A DNA stretch of 64,000 nt from Paenibacillus pinisoli (GTDB lineage Bacteria; Bacillota; Bacilli; Paenibacillales; Paenibacillaceae): assembly GCF_003605435.1 (NCBI RefSeq), contig NZ_QXQB01000006.1:62001-126000 (forward strand), read 5' to 3'. Both the position numbers and the translations under genes were made by a program. The notes beneath the pieces are model-generated. The model was not told the DNA's origin. It made no database searches and saw only the letters and a list, made by a program, of their open reading frames with translations. How positions within the stretch are numbered: the first letter of the stretch is position 1; each line of letters opens with the position of its first letter. Shown piece by piece: positions 17,848 through 25,818 of this stretch.

Positions 17848-18471
17848 TTAAATGAAATACATATAGCCGGGATCTGCTTGCTTGTGGTTGATGGATGCCC
17901 GGTTCATCGCTTCGGTATTCCGCTGGCTGCCTCTGAATACGGCGTAGAAGATCCCGATGGCGATGCCAGCGACAATAATATAGACAGGCGCCAGTCCGAG
18001 CAGCAGGCTAGTCAGAGCAAGCAGCAGCAGAATGAGCGTCGTACGGTCTTTCACCGCCGCTTTGCCGATTCGCACAGCGGAGAATAGGATTAGCGTCATG
18101 ACGCCCCATGTGATGCCTGTCAGAGCTGCTTCCGCTTTGGCGGAAGGACCGATACGGGCATAGACCGCATAGAGTGCCAGGACGATCAGGAAGGACGGCA
18201 GAATCGAGCCGATGCCGGCTGCAAGAGCTCCGCGCCAATGGCGCATCCGATAACCGAGCAGAATAGCGGCATTCACGCCAACGCCGCCTGGCGCAGCGGA
18301 TGCGAGCGACAAGGTGTCCGTCAAGGCATCGGTCGTCATCCATTTGCGATTGTCGACAATCTCGCGCTCAAGAGCGGGAAAGATAGCATAACCGCCTCCG
18401 AAGGAGACGGGCGATAATTTAAGAAATGTCCAGAACAGGTTTAACATCGAGGGCTGGGCGTCTGGCTGCAT
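17848..18471 (-). CDS. Chromate transporter family protein, first half of pair
   Basis: The 207-residue single CHR-domain protein has LKLSPVSFGGGYAIFPALE near the start and SLASAAPGGVGVNAA in the first repeat, then several helices and a hydrophilic tail of about 25 residues. The ATG at 18471 has AAGGGGA upstream; the internal Met-9 is a possible alternative. It is co-transcribed with the downstream half. A second, different CHR pair lies at 57417-58608. Confidence 0.87.
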   Translation of the reverse strand: MQPDAQPSMLNLFWTFLKLSPVSFGGGYAIFPALEREIVDNRKWMTTDALTDTLSLASAAPGGVGVNAAILLGYRMRHWRGALAAGIGSILPSFLIVLALYAVYARIGPSAKAEAALTGITWGVMTLILFSAVRIGKAAVKDRTTLILLLLALTSLLLGLAPVYIIVAGIAIGIFYAVFRGSQRNTEAMNRASINHKQADPGYMYFI

Positions 18472-18643
18472 AAGTTCTGATTCCCCTTTGTATTGCTGAT
18501 GAGTTAATCATAACGCACAATATTTTGTTAGGGAAGGAACAGTATTTTATGGATAGTATCATGGTTTCTTATACCCTTTAATCCTAGTGTAATAGTGTTA
18601 TTACGTGATTATTTTTCATTATTTGGCAAATAAAATTTTCCTC

Positions 18644-18672
18644 TTGAAACGGAATCGCAAAGTGTGTACGAT
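18644..18672 (+). promoter_or_regulatory. Predicted sigma-A promoter of the riboswitch transcript
   Basis: TTGAAA (18644-18649) and TACGAT (18667-18672) are 17 bp apart. The start would fall near 18679, about 15 nt before the aptamer. Confidence 0.6.
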
Positions 18673-18693
18673 ACTAAAGTATAATTGAATAAG

Positions 18694-18761
18694 CTCATAT
18701 AATTTTGGGGATATGGCCCATGAGTTTCTACCGGATGACCGATAATTCATCTGACTATGAG
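18694..18761 (+). promoter_or_regulatory. Guanine-type purine riboswitch aptamer
   Basis: The P1 strands CTCATA and TATGAG enclose the purine-aptamer core, with GGATATGG and GTTTCTACCGG segments and a final CTGACTATG. The base matching position 74 of the B. subtilis xpt aptamer is C (18755), which specifies guanine or hypoxanthine rather than adenine. The terminator downstream and the xpt-pbuX genes agree with transcriptional repression by guanine. Confidence 0.95.
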
Positions 18762-18837
18762 TGAGAGCGGGAGCAGGACGGGAGTATCGTCATTGCGGAC
18801 TCGCCATGCATGTGCGATCCGGATTTCGATCCCGAAG

Positions 18838-18896
18838 GACAGGCTTCACTTGAGAGTAGACCAAGCTCAAGTGGAGGCTGTCTTTTTTTCTTTTTT
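18838..18896 (+). terminator. Riboswitch expression-platform terminator
   Basis: A 17-bp stem (18838-18854 with 18866-18882, one G-G mismatch and one T-G pair), followed by T-tracts at 18882-18889 and 18891-18896. It should form when guanine is bound. Confidence 0.9.
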
Positions 18897-18963
18897 CCGG
18901 AACAATAGAGGCAAGAATGAAGCGATTGAGTTGGATCATGCAGCCAAAGGGAGAGGACAGAAG

Positions 18964-19572
18964 ATGAAAGAGCTTGAAGAGCGGATACGCCGGGAAGGCG
19001 CAATCCTGTCGGAGACGGTGCTGAAGGTGGATTCGTTCCTGAACCATCAGGTCGATACGGAGCTGGCGCTTGCGACAGGGCGCGAGTTCGCGCGCGTTTT
19101 TGGAGACGAGAAGATTACGAAGGTGCTGACGATCGAGGCGAGCGGCATTCAGTTCGCTATGGCGGCAGGTATTGCGCTGGGCGTGCCATTCGTGTATGCG
19201 AAGAAGAAAAAGGCAGTGACGCAGTCGGACAAGCTGTACGTTGCGCCGGTACATTCCTTCACGCGGGGAGAGACGTATCAGGTGAGCGTCGACCAGCGTT
19301 ATTTGAACGCCGGCGACAGAGTGCTTATCGTGGATGACTTCCTGGCAACGGGAGCGGCGCTGGTCGGCCTTGTCGATATCGTCAGAGAGTCGGGAGCGGA
19401 GCTTGTCGGCGTGGGCTGCATTATCGAGAAGAGCTTCCAGGAGGGCCGCGGCTTGCTAGAAGCGAAAGGCGTGCGTATCCATTCCCTGGCACGAATTGCG
19501 TCGATGAAGCCTGGCGAGGTTCACTTTATTGAAGAGACCGGTAACAGACAGCTTACAGAGGAGAGAGCATAA
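18964..19572 (+). CDS. xpt: Xanthine phosphoribosyltransferase
   Basis: Salvages xanthine to XMP with PRPP. The 202-residue protein starts MKELEERIRREGAIL like the B. subtilis enzyme and has the PRPP-binding loop RVLIVDDFLATG at about 119-130. The start at 18964 has GAGAGGA (18951-18957) 6 nt upstream. The same frame reads open back into the riboswitch at 18757, but that sequence is RNA structure, not coding. It is followed by pbuX, and both are controlled by the guanine riboswitch. Confidence 0.95.
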   Translation: MKELEERIRREGAILSETVLKVDSFLNHQVDTELALATGREFARVFGDEKITKVLTIEASGIQFAMAAGIALGVPFVYAKKKKAVTQSDKLYVAPVHSFTRGETYQVSVDQRYLNAGDRVLIVDDFLATGAALVGLVDIVRESGAELVGVGCIIEKSFQEGRGLLEAKGVRIHSLARIASMKPGEVHFIEETGNRQLTEERA

Positions 19573-19576
19573 CAGC

Positions 19577-20878
19577 ATGTTAAGCAAACAAAGAGTTGTC
19601 ACACTAGGGTTTCAGCATGTCTTGGCCATGTATGCGGGGGCCGTTGTCGTTCCCATTATCGTAGGCCAGGCACTCGGTTTAACACCAACTCAAATGGCGT
19701 ATCTTATTGCCGCTGACCTGTTCACTTGCGGGATCGCGACCATTCTTCAGGTATGGGGCGGCAAATACTTTGGCAGCCGTCTTCCGGTTGTACTGGGCTG
19801 TACATTCACAGCGGTTGGTCCAATCATTGCGATTGGCTTGGCGTCCAATTTGGCGACAGTGTACGGCGCGATTATTATATCCGGTATCTTTATGATTCTG
19901 GCAGCGCCTTTATATGGCAAAATCCTGCGTTTCTTCCCGACGGTTGTAACAGGTACGGTCGTGACGATTATCGGTCTGTCTCTTATCCCGGTTGCAATGA
20001 ACAATGTAGCGGGCGGACAAGGCAGCGACGACTTTGCAATGCCTCGCAATCTGCTGCTGGCGCTGATTACGCTAGTAGTGATTCTGGTTGTAAATCGCTT
20101 CGCGAAGGGGTTCCTTCGCGCCATCTCTGTCCTGGTCGGTCTTGTAGTCGGTACGGTAATCGCTTATTTCATGGGGATAGTAGACTTCGCCAACGTTGCT
20201 GACGCGTCATGGTTCAGCGTCGTTCAGCCCTTCTACTTCGGCGTTCCGCAGATCAGCATTACAGCTATTATTACGATGATTCTCGTTAATATTGTCAGCA
20301 TGGTCGAATCTACAGGCGTTTACCTTGCCGTTGGCAAAGCGACGGATCAGAAGGTCGAGAAGCAGCAGATCGTCAACGGCCTTCGCTCCGAGGGCGTGGC
20401 GATTACGCTGGGCGGCATCTTCAACGCATTCCCTTACACGGCTTTCTCGCAAAATGTCGGCTTGATTACGCTGACTAAAGTGAAAACACGCGACGTTATT
20501 TTTGCAGCGGGCGGCATTATGGTCATCCTGGGCTTGCTGCCGAAGCTGGCGGCTATTACGACTATCATTCCGAATGCGGTGCTTGGCGGCGCAATGATCG
20601 TGATGTTCGGGTCTGTAGCGGTATCGGGGATGAACATTCTTGCGGGGATTAACCTGCGCGATGAGCGCAATCTGCTGATCGTAGCCTGCAGCATCGCGGT
20701 AGGCATGGGATCGGCGACGGTGCCTCAAATCTTCGGAGAGCTGCCGCAATTCGCCAAGATGATGCTGGAGAACGGCATCGTAACTGGCTCTGTGACGGCG
20801 ATTCTATTGAACCTGCTGTTGTCCTCCAGGACGAAGGAAGCGGAGCAGCCGGCAGCTGCGCAAGCCAGCGAAGCTTAA
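19577..20878 (+). CDS. pbuX: Xanthine permease (NCS2 family)
   Basis: The 433-residue transporter takes up xanthine by proton symport. It starts MLSKQRVVTLGFQHVLAMYA and shows the NCS2 signature near QNVGLITLTKVKTRDV, with about 14 hydrophobic segments. The ATG at 19577 lies 4 nt after the xpt stop, with GGAGAG upstream inside xpt. An earlier in-frame ATG at 19529 lies within xpt and is unlikely. Confidence 0.93.
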   Translation: MLSKQRVVTLGFQHVLAMYAGAVVVPIIVGQALGLTPTQMAYLIAADLFTCGIATILQVWGGKYFGSRLPVVLGCTFTAVGPIIAIGLASNLATVYGAIIISGIFMILAAPLYGKILRFFPTVVTGTVVTIIGLSLIPVAMNNVAGGQGSDDFAMPRNLLLALITLVVILVVNRFAKGFLRAISVLVGLVVGTVIAYFMGIVDFANVADASWFSVVQPFYFGVPQISITAIITMILVNIVSMVESTGVYLAVGKATDQKVEKQQIVNGLRSEGVAITLGGIFNAFPYTAFSQNVGLITLTKVKTRDVIFAAGGIMVILGLLPKLAAITTIIPNAVLGGAMIVMFGSVAVSGMNILAGINLRDERNLLIVACSIAVGMGSATVPQIFGELPQFAKMMLENGIVTGSVTAILLNLLLSSRTKEAEQPAAAQASEA

Positions 20879-20921
20879 TTCTGTTCGTGTTCGCATCAAC
20901 TGCTATAACCATAACTTATGG

Positions 20922-20957
20922 ACCTTTTCTCTGTTTGTACAGAGGAAAGGTTTTTTT
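20922..20957 (+). terminator. Terminator of xpt-pbuX
   Basis: A 12-bp stem (20922-20933 with 20940-20951, one G-T pair), loop TTTGTA, T-tract to 20957. Confidence 0.88.
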
Positions 20958-20976
20958 CTGTCTGCCCCTCTCAAAC

Positions 20977-20996
20977 ACTGACACACAGTTGTCAGT
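20977..20996 (+). promoter_or_regulatory. Palindromic operator candidate upstream of the MFS gene
   Basis: ACTGACA-CACAGT-TGTCAGT is a perfect 7-bp inverted repeat with a 6-bp centre, the size of a TetR-family site. No regulator gene is adjacent, so the repressor would act in trans. Confidence 0.5.
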
Positions 20997-21051
20997 CTTA
21001 GTGCTCTACACTGAGATCAATCAAGAAACGATGAGTGAGAGGAAGATGAGC

Positions 21052-22581
21052 ATGAATGGTTCAAAGAAAAGTTCAGGTCTGGCGGTAGCAGGGCTTCTGC
21101 TGGCCATCCTGATGGCGTCGATGGACAATACGATTGTCGCTACAGCTATGGGAACGATTGTTGGCGAGCTTGGAGGGCTGAATCATTTTGTATGGGTGAC
21201 GGCTGCTTATATGGTCGCGGAGATGGCGGGGATGCCGATCTTCGGCAAGCTGTCGGATATGTATGGGCGCAAGCGGTTTTTTGTGTTCGGGATGATCGTG
21301 TTTATGGCGGGTTCAATGTTATGCGGAACGGCTGATTCTATTATCGAGCTTAGTATCTACCGCGCGATTCAAGGGATTGGCGCAGGCGCGCTGGTGCCGA
21401 TTACCTTTACGATTCTCCTTGATGCCGTAGCCCCGGAGAACCGCGGGAAGCTAATGGGATTATTCGGTGCGGTGTTCGGCATGTCGAGTGTTTTTGGTCC
21501 GCTGCTGGGAGCCTTCATTACCGATTATGTAAGCTGGCATTGGATTTTCTATATGAATCTGCCTCTAGGCGTTCTATCCTTTATTCTGGTTGCAAAAGGG
21601 TATCAAGAATCCGCGGTGCGCAATCCGGGCCGAATCGATTGGCCCGGTGCGGTTACCCTGGTTGGAGCGATTGTGTGCCTCATGTTCGCGCTGGAGCTTG
21701 GCGGCAAGCTGCTGCCTTGGGCATCGCTGCCTATTATTGGCTTGCTGGCAGGATTTGCGGTGCTGTTCATTCTCTTTATCCTGGCTGAACGGCGGGCGGA
21801 GGAGCCGATCATCTCCTTTGGCATGTTCAAGGTTCGCTTGTTCGCAGCCAGCACGATTATTGCCGTGCTCAGCGGCGCGGCGTTTATTGCAGCATCGGTA
21901 TATCTCCCGATCTTCATTCAAGGCGTTCTAGGCGGAACGGCCACTAATTCCGGTCTGATGCTGCTGCCGATGATGGTAGGAACGGTCGTAACGGCCACTC
22001 TGGGCGGTTTTGTCATGTCAAAGCTGTCTTATCGGGTCATTCTGGTGTCTACACTGGCATTGCTCGTAGCAGGGCTCGGCTTATTGACAACGATCTCTGC
22101 GGATTCCTCCAGACTTGTCGTTACCCTGTATATGATTATTGTGGGTCTGGGCATAGGCGCTTCCTTCTCGGTGCTGACGAATGCAGCTATTCATGGCATT
22201 GCCCCCGCGCATCGGGGAGCGGCTACCGCTACGCTTAACTTCCTGCGCTCTTTTGGCATGATGATGGGCATTACCGTCTTTGGCATTCTGCAAAGCCAAT
22301 TTATGACGAATAGATTGACTGCTCTCTTCGAGGGCGGGGCAGATGCGATGCCTCCTGGGATCGACCCGAAGGATCCCTATGTGCTGATGGAGCCGGCTAT
22401 GCGCAGCGCCATTCCAGAGAATGTGCTGGAGAGGCTGTTGTCGGGCGTATCCTCTTCGATTACCGAAATCTTCATGTGGGGGTTGATTCCAGCCCTGCTG
22501 GCGGTCGGGGCGGCTTGCTTTATGGGCAGAGAGAAGCATGATCCGGCGGCGGAGTCGGAGGCATATGCAGCAGCCCATTAA
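21052..22581 (+). CDS. MFS drug exporter, DHA2 (14-helix) family
   Basis: The 509-residue proton-driven exporter of the EmrB/QacA type begins MNGSKKSSGLAVAGLL. It has the DHA signature MASMDNTIVATAM in helix 1, motif A GKLSDMYGRKRFFVFG between helices 2 and 3, and motif C GAVFGMSSVFGPLLGAF in helix 5. The ATG at 21052 is preferred because GAGAGGA (21037-21043) lies 8 nt upstream; ATGs at 21031 and 21046 are in frame. It is transcribed alone between two terminators, probably under the palindrome at 20977-20996. The drug substrate is unknown. Confidence 0.9.
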   Translation: MNGSKKSSGLAVAGLLLAILMASMDNTIVATAMGTIVGELGGLNHFVWVTAAYMVAEMAGMPIFGKLSDMYGRKRFFVFGMIVFMAGSMLCGTADSIIELSIYRAIQGIGAGALVPITFTILLDAVAPENRGKLMGLFGAVFGMSSVFGPLLGAFITDYVSWHWIFYMNLPLGVLSFILVAKGYQESAVRNPGRIDWPGAVTLVGAIVCLMFALELGGKLLPWASLPIIGLLAGFAVLFILFILAERRAEEPIISFGMFKVRLFAASTIIAVLSGAAFIAASVYLPIFIQGVLGGTATNSGLMLLPMMVGTVVTATLGGFVMSKLSYRVILVSTLALLVAGLGLLTTISADSSRLVVTLYMIIVGLGIGASFSVLTNAAIHGIAPAHRGAATATLNFLRSFGMMMGITVFGILQSQFMTNRLTALFEGGADAMPPGIDPKDPYVLMEPAMRSAIPENVLERLLSGVSSSITEIFMWGLIPALLAVGAACFMGREKHDPAAESEAYAAAH

Positions 22582-22590
22582 GGATAAAGG

Positions 22591-22624
22591 AAACGAAGAG
22601 CCGGGTGTGCTCTTCGTTTTTTTT
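22591..22624 (+). terminator. Terminator of the MFS gene
   Basis: AAACGAAGAG (22591-22600) pairs with CTCTTCGTTT (22610-22619), with a 9-nt loop and T-tract to about 22624. Confidence 0.85.
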
Positions 22625-22728
22625 TATCTATGCATTTCATAATTTATCGAAGCTTTGCATTATATTGGTGTATAGTTGTACGAACTATGATAAACTATGG
22701 TCAATCTACTAGAAGAGGTGATTCTTGC

Positions 22729-23469
22729 GTGATCGGACGCAGCGGTAATCCTACATTAAGGGAAGGCACATTCCAGGAATCTGGACAGTTGGCTTCCGGA
22801 CAACGAATGACGATTGAAGGAACGGTCAACAAATCTTTTATTATGCTTGCTATTCTGCTTGGCGCAGCGTTCGTAACCTGGTCCATGTACAACAATGGAC
22901 AGGAAGTGTTCGGGCTGATGATCGGCGGCGCGATCGCCGGATTGGTGCTGGCTCTTATCGTATCGTTCAAGCCAACGACGGCGCCGATTCTGGTACCGAT
23001 CTACGCGGCTTGCGAAGGCTTGTTCCTGGGCGCGCTATCCGCGCATTACCAATCGCTATATAACGGCATTACCCAGCAGGCGGCTCTGCTGACGATGTGC
23101 GTATTCATTGCACTGTTGGTTGCTTACCGGTTCAGATTGATTCAAGCGACAAAGAACTTCAGACTGGGCGTATTCGCGGCGACTGCGGGTATCGCGCTTG
23201 TGTATCTGCTGAGCTTTGTGCTCGGATTCTTCGGACTGTCGGTTCCGTACCTGCATGACAACAACTGGATTGGCATCGGCATCTCGCTTGTTATCGTGGT
23301 AGTGGCAGCGTTGAATTTGGTGCTGGACTTTGACTTTATCGAGACGGGCGCAGAGCAAGGCGCGCCGAAGTATATGGAATGGTATGGGGCATTCGGCCTG
23401 ATGGTTACGCTGGTATGGCTCTATATCGAAATGCTGCGTCTGCTGGCCAAGCTGGCTAGCCGCGACTAA
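22729..23469 (+). CDS. Bax inhibitor-1/YccA family membrane protein
   Basis: The 246-residue integral membrane protein has seven helices between about residues 35 and 240 and a soluble head of about 35 residues. The order YAACEGLFLGALSAHYQ and DFDFIETGAEQGAPKYMEWY is typical of the bacterial YccA-like branch (Pfam Bax1-I / BaxI_1). The start is taken as GTG 22729, preceded by AGAGGTGA about 7 nt upstream; upstream codons lack a ribosome site. Members are linked to calcium leak and membrane-protein quality control. The exact role here is unknown. Confidence 0.85.
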   Translation: MIGRSGNPTLREGTFQESGQLASGQRMTIEGTVNKSFIMLAILLGAAFVTWSMYNNGQEVFGLMIGGAIAGLVLALIVSFKPTTAPILVPIYAACEGLFLGALSAHYQSLYNGITQQAALLTMCVFIALLVAYRFRLIQATKNFRLGVFAATAGIALVYLLSFVLGFFGLSVPYLHDNNWIGIGISLVIVVVAALNLVLDFDFIETGAEQGAPKYMEWYGAFGLMVTLVWLYIEMLRLLAKLASRD

Positions 23470-23493
23470 ATCTACATAACGATCAGATTAACA

Positions 23494-23530
23494 AAAGAAG
23501 AGATGACGACACCAGTCATCTCTTTCTTTG
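23494..23530 (+). terminator. Terminator of the Bax inhibitor-1 gene
   Basis: AGAGATGAC (23499-23507) pairs with GTCATCTCT (23515-23523), with further A/T pairing outside and T-rich sequence after it. Confidence 0.75.
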
Positions 23531-23564
23531 TTTCCATCCAAAAACAATTACTTGGGAGGCTGGG

Positions 23565-23978
23565 ATGAAAAAGGTTGGATTGGCAGGCTTGGTTGTCCTG
23601 TTGTTAAGTCTTGTTCTATCAGGCTGCGCTTCGGATTCTTCGAACGTGAAGGAAAAGAGAACGGCGACTCTCCGGGCAATGAATGGTTTAGGCGATGGGA
23701 CTGAAGGCTCCCGGAAGGCTGTGACCGATCCGGAGGAAATTGCGATGTGGCATAAGGCTATAAAAGACGCGGTTCCGGAGCCGGGCATCGTCAACATGGC
23801 TGAGCCTCAGTATCAGGTAGAGCTCGGTGATTCCGTTCATTATCTCTGGATTTCGGAGGATGCAGGCACAGTAATGAATACGGGCGATACCCATACCATC
23901 AGCACTCTAGCTCCCAAGTATGCCAAGGCTGTCCATGAGGCTATACAGCGGCATTATCCTGGTCATACCGCCAGCTAA
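23565..23978 (+). CDS. Small lipoprotein with YhfM-like C-terminal region
   Basis: The 137-residue protein has a signal peptide ending LVLSGC (acylated Cys about 21), so it is anchored outside the membrane. The rest is a single small domain. The stretch VHYLWISEDAGTVMNTGDTH recalls the C-terminal domain of B. subtilis YhfM-like lipoproteins, a family of unknown role; this resemblance is from memory. GGGAGG precedes the ATG. It stands alone between the terminator at 23494 and the repeat array. Confidence 0.75.
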   Translation: MKKVGLAGLVVLLLSLVLSGCASDSSNVKEKRTATLRAMNGLGDGTEGSRKAVTDPEEIAMWHKAIKDAVPEPGIVNMAEPQYQVELGDSVHYLWISEDAGTVMNTGDTHTISTLAPKYAKAVHEAIQRHYPGHTAS

Positions 23979-24178
23979 AAGGGGATAACTAGCAGGAAAA
24001 TAGTCGTGAAAAAGCAATAGGAATGTCCTAATGGGGAAGCAACGGATGAATCAACTACAAACCTTGAATGAAAAACCTTTTAAAACCACTGCGAAAGTGG
24101 GTTTGGAGGCTTCTGAGACAGCTCCTGTTTATGTTAGTTTATGAGGCGGACAGCTATTTATTGGCAGTTGCGAGTCAG

Positions 24179-24586
24179 CCCTAAGCTGTGTTTCCCGGCT
24201 TGCAGCACTGATATCTGTTCGTCGATGCTCTCTAAGCCGAGTTTCTCGGCTTTCCGCTCTGAAATCTGTTCGTCGGCGCCCTCTAAGCCGAATTTCTCGG
24301 CTTTCAACTCTGATTACTGGTCGGCGGCGCCCTCTAAGCCGAGTTTCTCGGCTTTCCGCTCTGAAATCTGTTCGTCGGCGCCCTCTAAGCCGAATTTCTC
24401 GGCTTTCAACTCTGATTACTGGTCGGCGACGCCCTCTAAGCCGAGTTTCTCGGCTTTCAACTCTGATTACTGGTCGGCGAAGCCCTCTAAGCCGAGTTTC
24501 TCGGCTTTCCGCTCTGATAACTGTTCGTCGGCGCCCTCTAAGCCGAGTTTCTCGGCTTTCAGCTCCATTTTCCACTCCACTCACAC
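24179..24586. repeat. 51-bp hairpin tandem repeat array, locus 1 (about 8 units)
   Basis: Units begin at 24179, 24230, 24281, 24332, 24383, 24434, 24485 and 24536, exactly 51 bp apart; the first and last are degenerate. Each has AAGCCGAG-TTT-CTCGGCTT, an 8- to 9-bp hairpin with a 3-nt loop, next to CTCT. The rest of the unit comes in two versions, one with CCGCTCTGAAATCTG and one with AACTCTGATTACTG, arranged A-B-A-B-B-A. This implies past duplication of 102-bp pairs. The same 51-bp period and hairpin occur at 49833-50444. Confidence 0.9.
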
Positions 24587-24732
24587 GGGACTGTCCTAAT
24601 AGGTATCGTTAGATGACGGAGGGACGCCTTCTTACGATTAACCGTGAGTGAAACAACCCATTTGATGTTGGGATAGCCCTTTTTTTATGATCTAGGCCAA
24701 TAGAAATCCAAAAGAAGCATATCAATCTCCTA

Positions 24733-24775
24733 TTGATAATAATAATCAATATCTATATAATGATAATGGTTATCA
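24733..24775 (+). promoter_or_regulatory. Promoter with two overlapping Fur boxes
   Basis: TTGATA (24733-24738) and TATAAT (24756-24761) are 17 bp apart. TGATAATGGTTATCA (24761-24775) matches 13 of 14 fixed positions of the Bacillus 7-1-7 Fur site and starts on the last base of the -10. TGATAATAATAATCA (24734-24748) matches slightly less well and overlaps the -35. Iron-replete Fur should block this promoter. Confidence 0.88.
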
Positions 24776-24804
24776 TTCTCTATTGACTAGGAGGCAGTAC
24801 AAAC

Positions 24805-25818
24805 ATGAAGTATGGTAGTTGGAAAGTTGGGGTTGTTGCACTATTACTCGCGTTCGCAGTCGCATGCGGCAATAATACAGGAAATAACGGAGTAGCTTCG
24901 TCTTCTCCGTCGCCGGCTGTGGAGCCATCTAGTGAGCCAACAAATAACGAGGCGGACAAAGAGACGGAGAAGCCAGCCGAAAGCCTGGTTGACGAGAGCA
25001 AGCTGAACGAGCTGCTTGCCCAATTCGAGAACCAATCTCCGTCAAAGGCCGTAACGCTCTCTGTAGCGATTACGGAATTATTCGATGCGATTGGCGTAGC
25101 TCCAGTCGGGGTTCCGACCTCCAGCAGCACGCTGCCAGCGGCATTCGATAGCGTGCCGCGTGTCGGCTCGTCGCATCAGCCCGATGTTGAAGCCATTGCG
25201 GGACTGCAGCCCGACGTGATTCTTGGCCCGGCATCCATCAAGGAAAATCTGGATAAGCAATTTGCGGCGGCGAAGCTTCCAACTGCTTATCTGCCAGCCG
25301 ATTCCCTGGATGAGCTGAAGCTGTCGCTGACCGCTTTGGGCCGCTTGTTCCAGAAGGAAGATGCTGCGAAGGCGTACATAGAGAAATTTAATGCCGATGA
25401 GAAAGAGGCTATAGCAGCTGTCGAGGGCAAGGAAGCGCCTAGCGTGCTGATCCTGTTCGGCTCGGTAGAATCGCTGATGTTCATGAATGAGAATACGTTT
25501 GTCGGCAGCTTGGTGAAGAACCTGGGCGGCGTCAATGTCGTGTCGGATGTGCTGAAGCTGACGGAAACCTACACTCCGCTAGATATGGAGAGCATCGTTG
25601 AAGCGAACCCGGATATTATTCTGCTGGTCGCGCACGGCGATCCTAATGCCGTGTCTAAGAAGTTTGAGGAAGATGTGAAGAACAGCGGCGCTTGGGAGAA
25701 GCTGAACGCCTTCAAGAACGGCAAGCTGCAAGCGCTGGATTACGGACTGTTCGGCATCGCGTCGCTGCCTAAGGCTGTTGCGGCTTACAACGGGCTGGCC
25801 GGCATTATGTATGAATAA
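24805..25818 (+). CDS. IsdE-like heme-binding lipoprotein of an ABC importer
   Basis: The 337-residue lipoprotein (lipobox AFAVAC, C21) has a Ser/Pro/Glu-rich linker to about residue 65, then a class III periplasmic-binding fold (Pfam Peripla_BP_2). Segments such as VAITELFDAIGVAPVGVPTS, AIAGLQPDVIL and LILFGSVESLMFMNENTFVG align with my recollection of S. aureus IsdE. The IsdE heme ligands are Met78 and His229. Here the second appears as H277 (LLVAHGDPNAV), but the first aligns with H124 (VGSSHQPDVEA). A Fur-boxed promoter precedes it and a HugZ-like gene follows, so heme is the likely ligand; a siderophore is the alternative. Confidence 0.85.
   Translation: MKYGSWKVGVVALLLAFAVACGNNTGNNGVASSSPSPAVEPSSEPTNNEADKETEKPAESLVDESKLNELLAQFENQSPSKAVTLSVAITELFDAIGVAPVGVPTSSSTLPAAFDSVPRVGSSHQPDVEAIAGLQPDVILGPASIKENLDKQFAAAKLPTAYLPADSLDELKLSLTALGRLFQKEDAAKAYIEKFNADEKEAIAAVEGKEAPSVLILFGSVESLMFMNENTFVGSLVKNLGGVNVVSDVLKLTETYTPLDMESIVEANPDIILLVAHGDPNAVSKKFEEDVKNSGAWEKLNAFKNGKLQALDYGLFGIASLPKAVAAYNGLAGIMYE

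Larger units (their letters stand above)
18472..18963 (+). other. Leader region of the xpt-pbuX operon, 492 nt
   Basis: It contains the promoter at 18644-18672, the guanine riboswitch at 18694-18761 and its terminator at 18838-18896. The first 170 nt are AT-rich and hold the start region of the divergent chromate gene. No gene is visible. Confidence 0.7.
23979..24804 (+). other. Long intergenic region with repeat array and Fur-controlled promoter
   Basis: The first 200 nt hold no recognisable gene. Positions 24179-24586 are an array of 51-bp hairpin repeats. About 130 nt of unassigned sequence follows, then the Fur-boxed promoter at 24733-24775. Reading frames through the array stay open on both strands only because the unit is 17 codons long. 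Confidence 0.75.

Noticed and set aside
18757..18963. N-terminal extension of xpt back to an ATG at 18757
   Set aside because: That ATG is part of the riboswitch P1 stem, and the extension would be translated from the terminator hairpin.
24129..24599. Long open frames on both strands through the first repeat array (about 150 codons each)
   Set aside because: The unit is 51 bp, a multiple of three, so any stop-free frame stays open for the whole array. No ribosome site is present and composition is that of the repeat.
24024..24600. Direct repeat TGTCCTAAT at 24024-24032 and 24592-24600 flanking array 1, as a possible target-site duplication
   Set aside because: A 9-mer repeated within about 1 kb is expected by chance, and no inverted ends or transposase are present.
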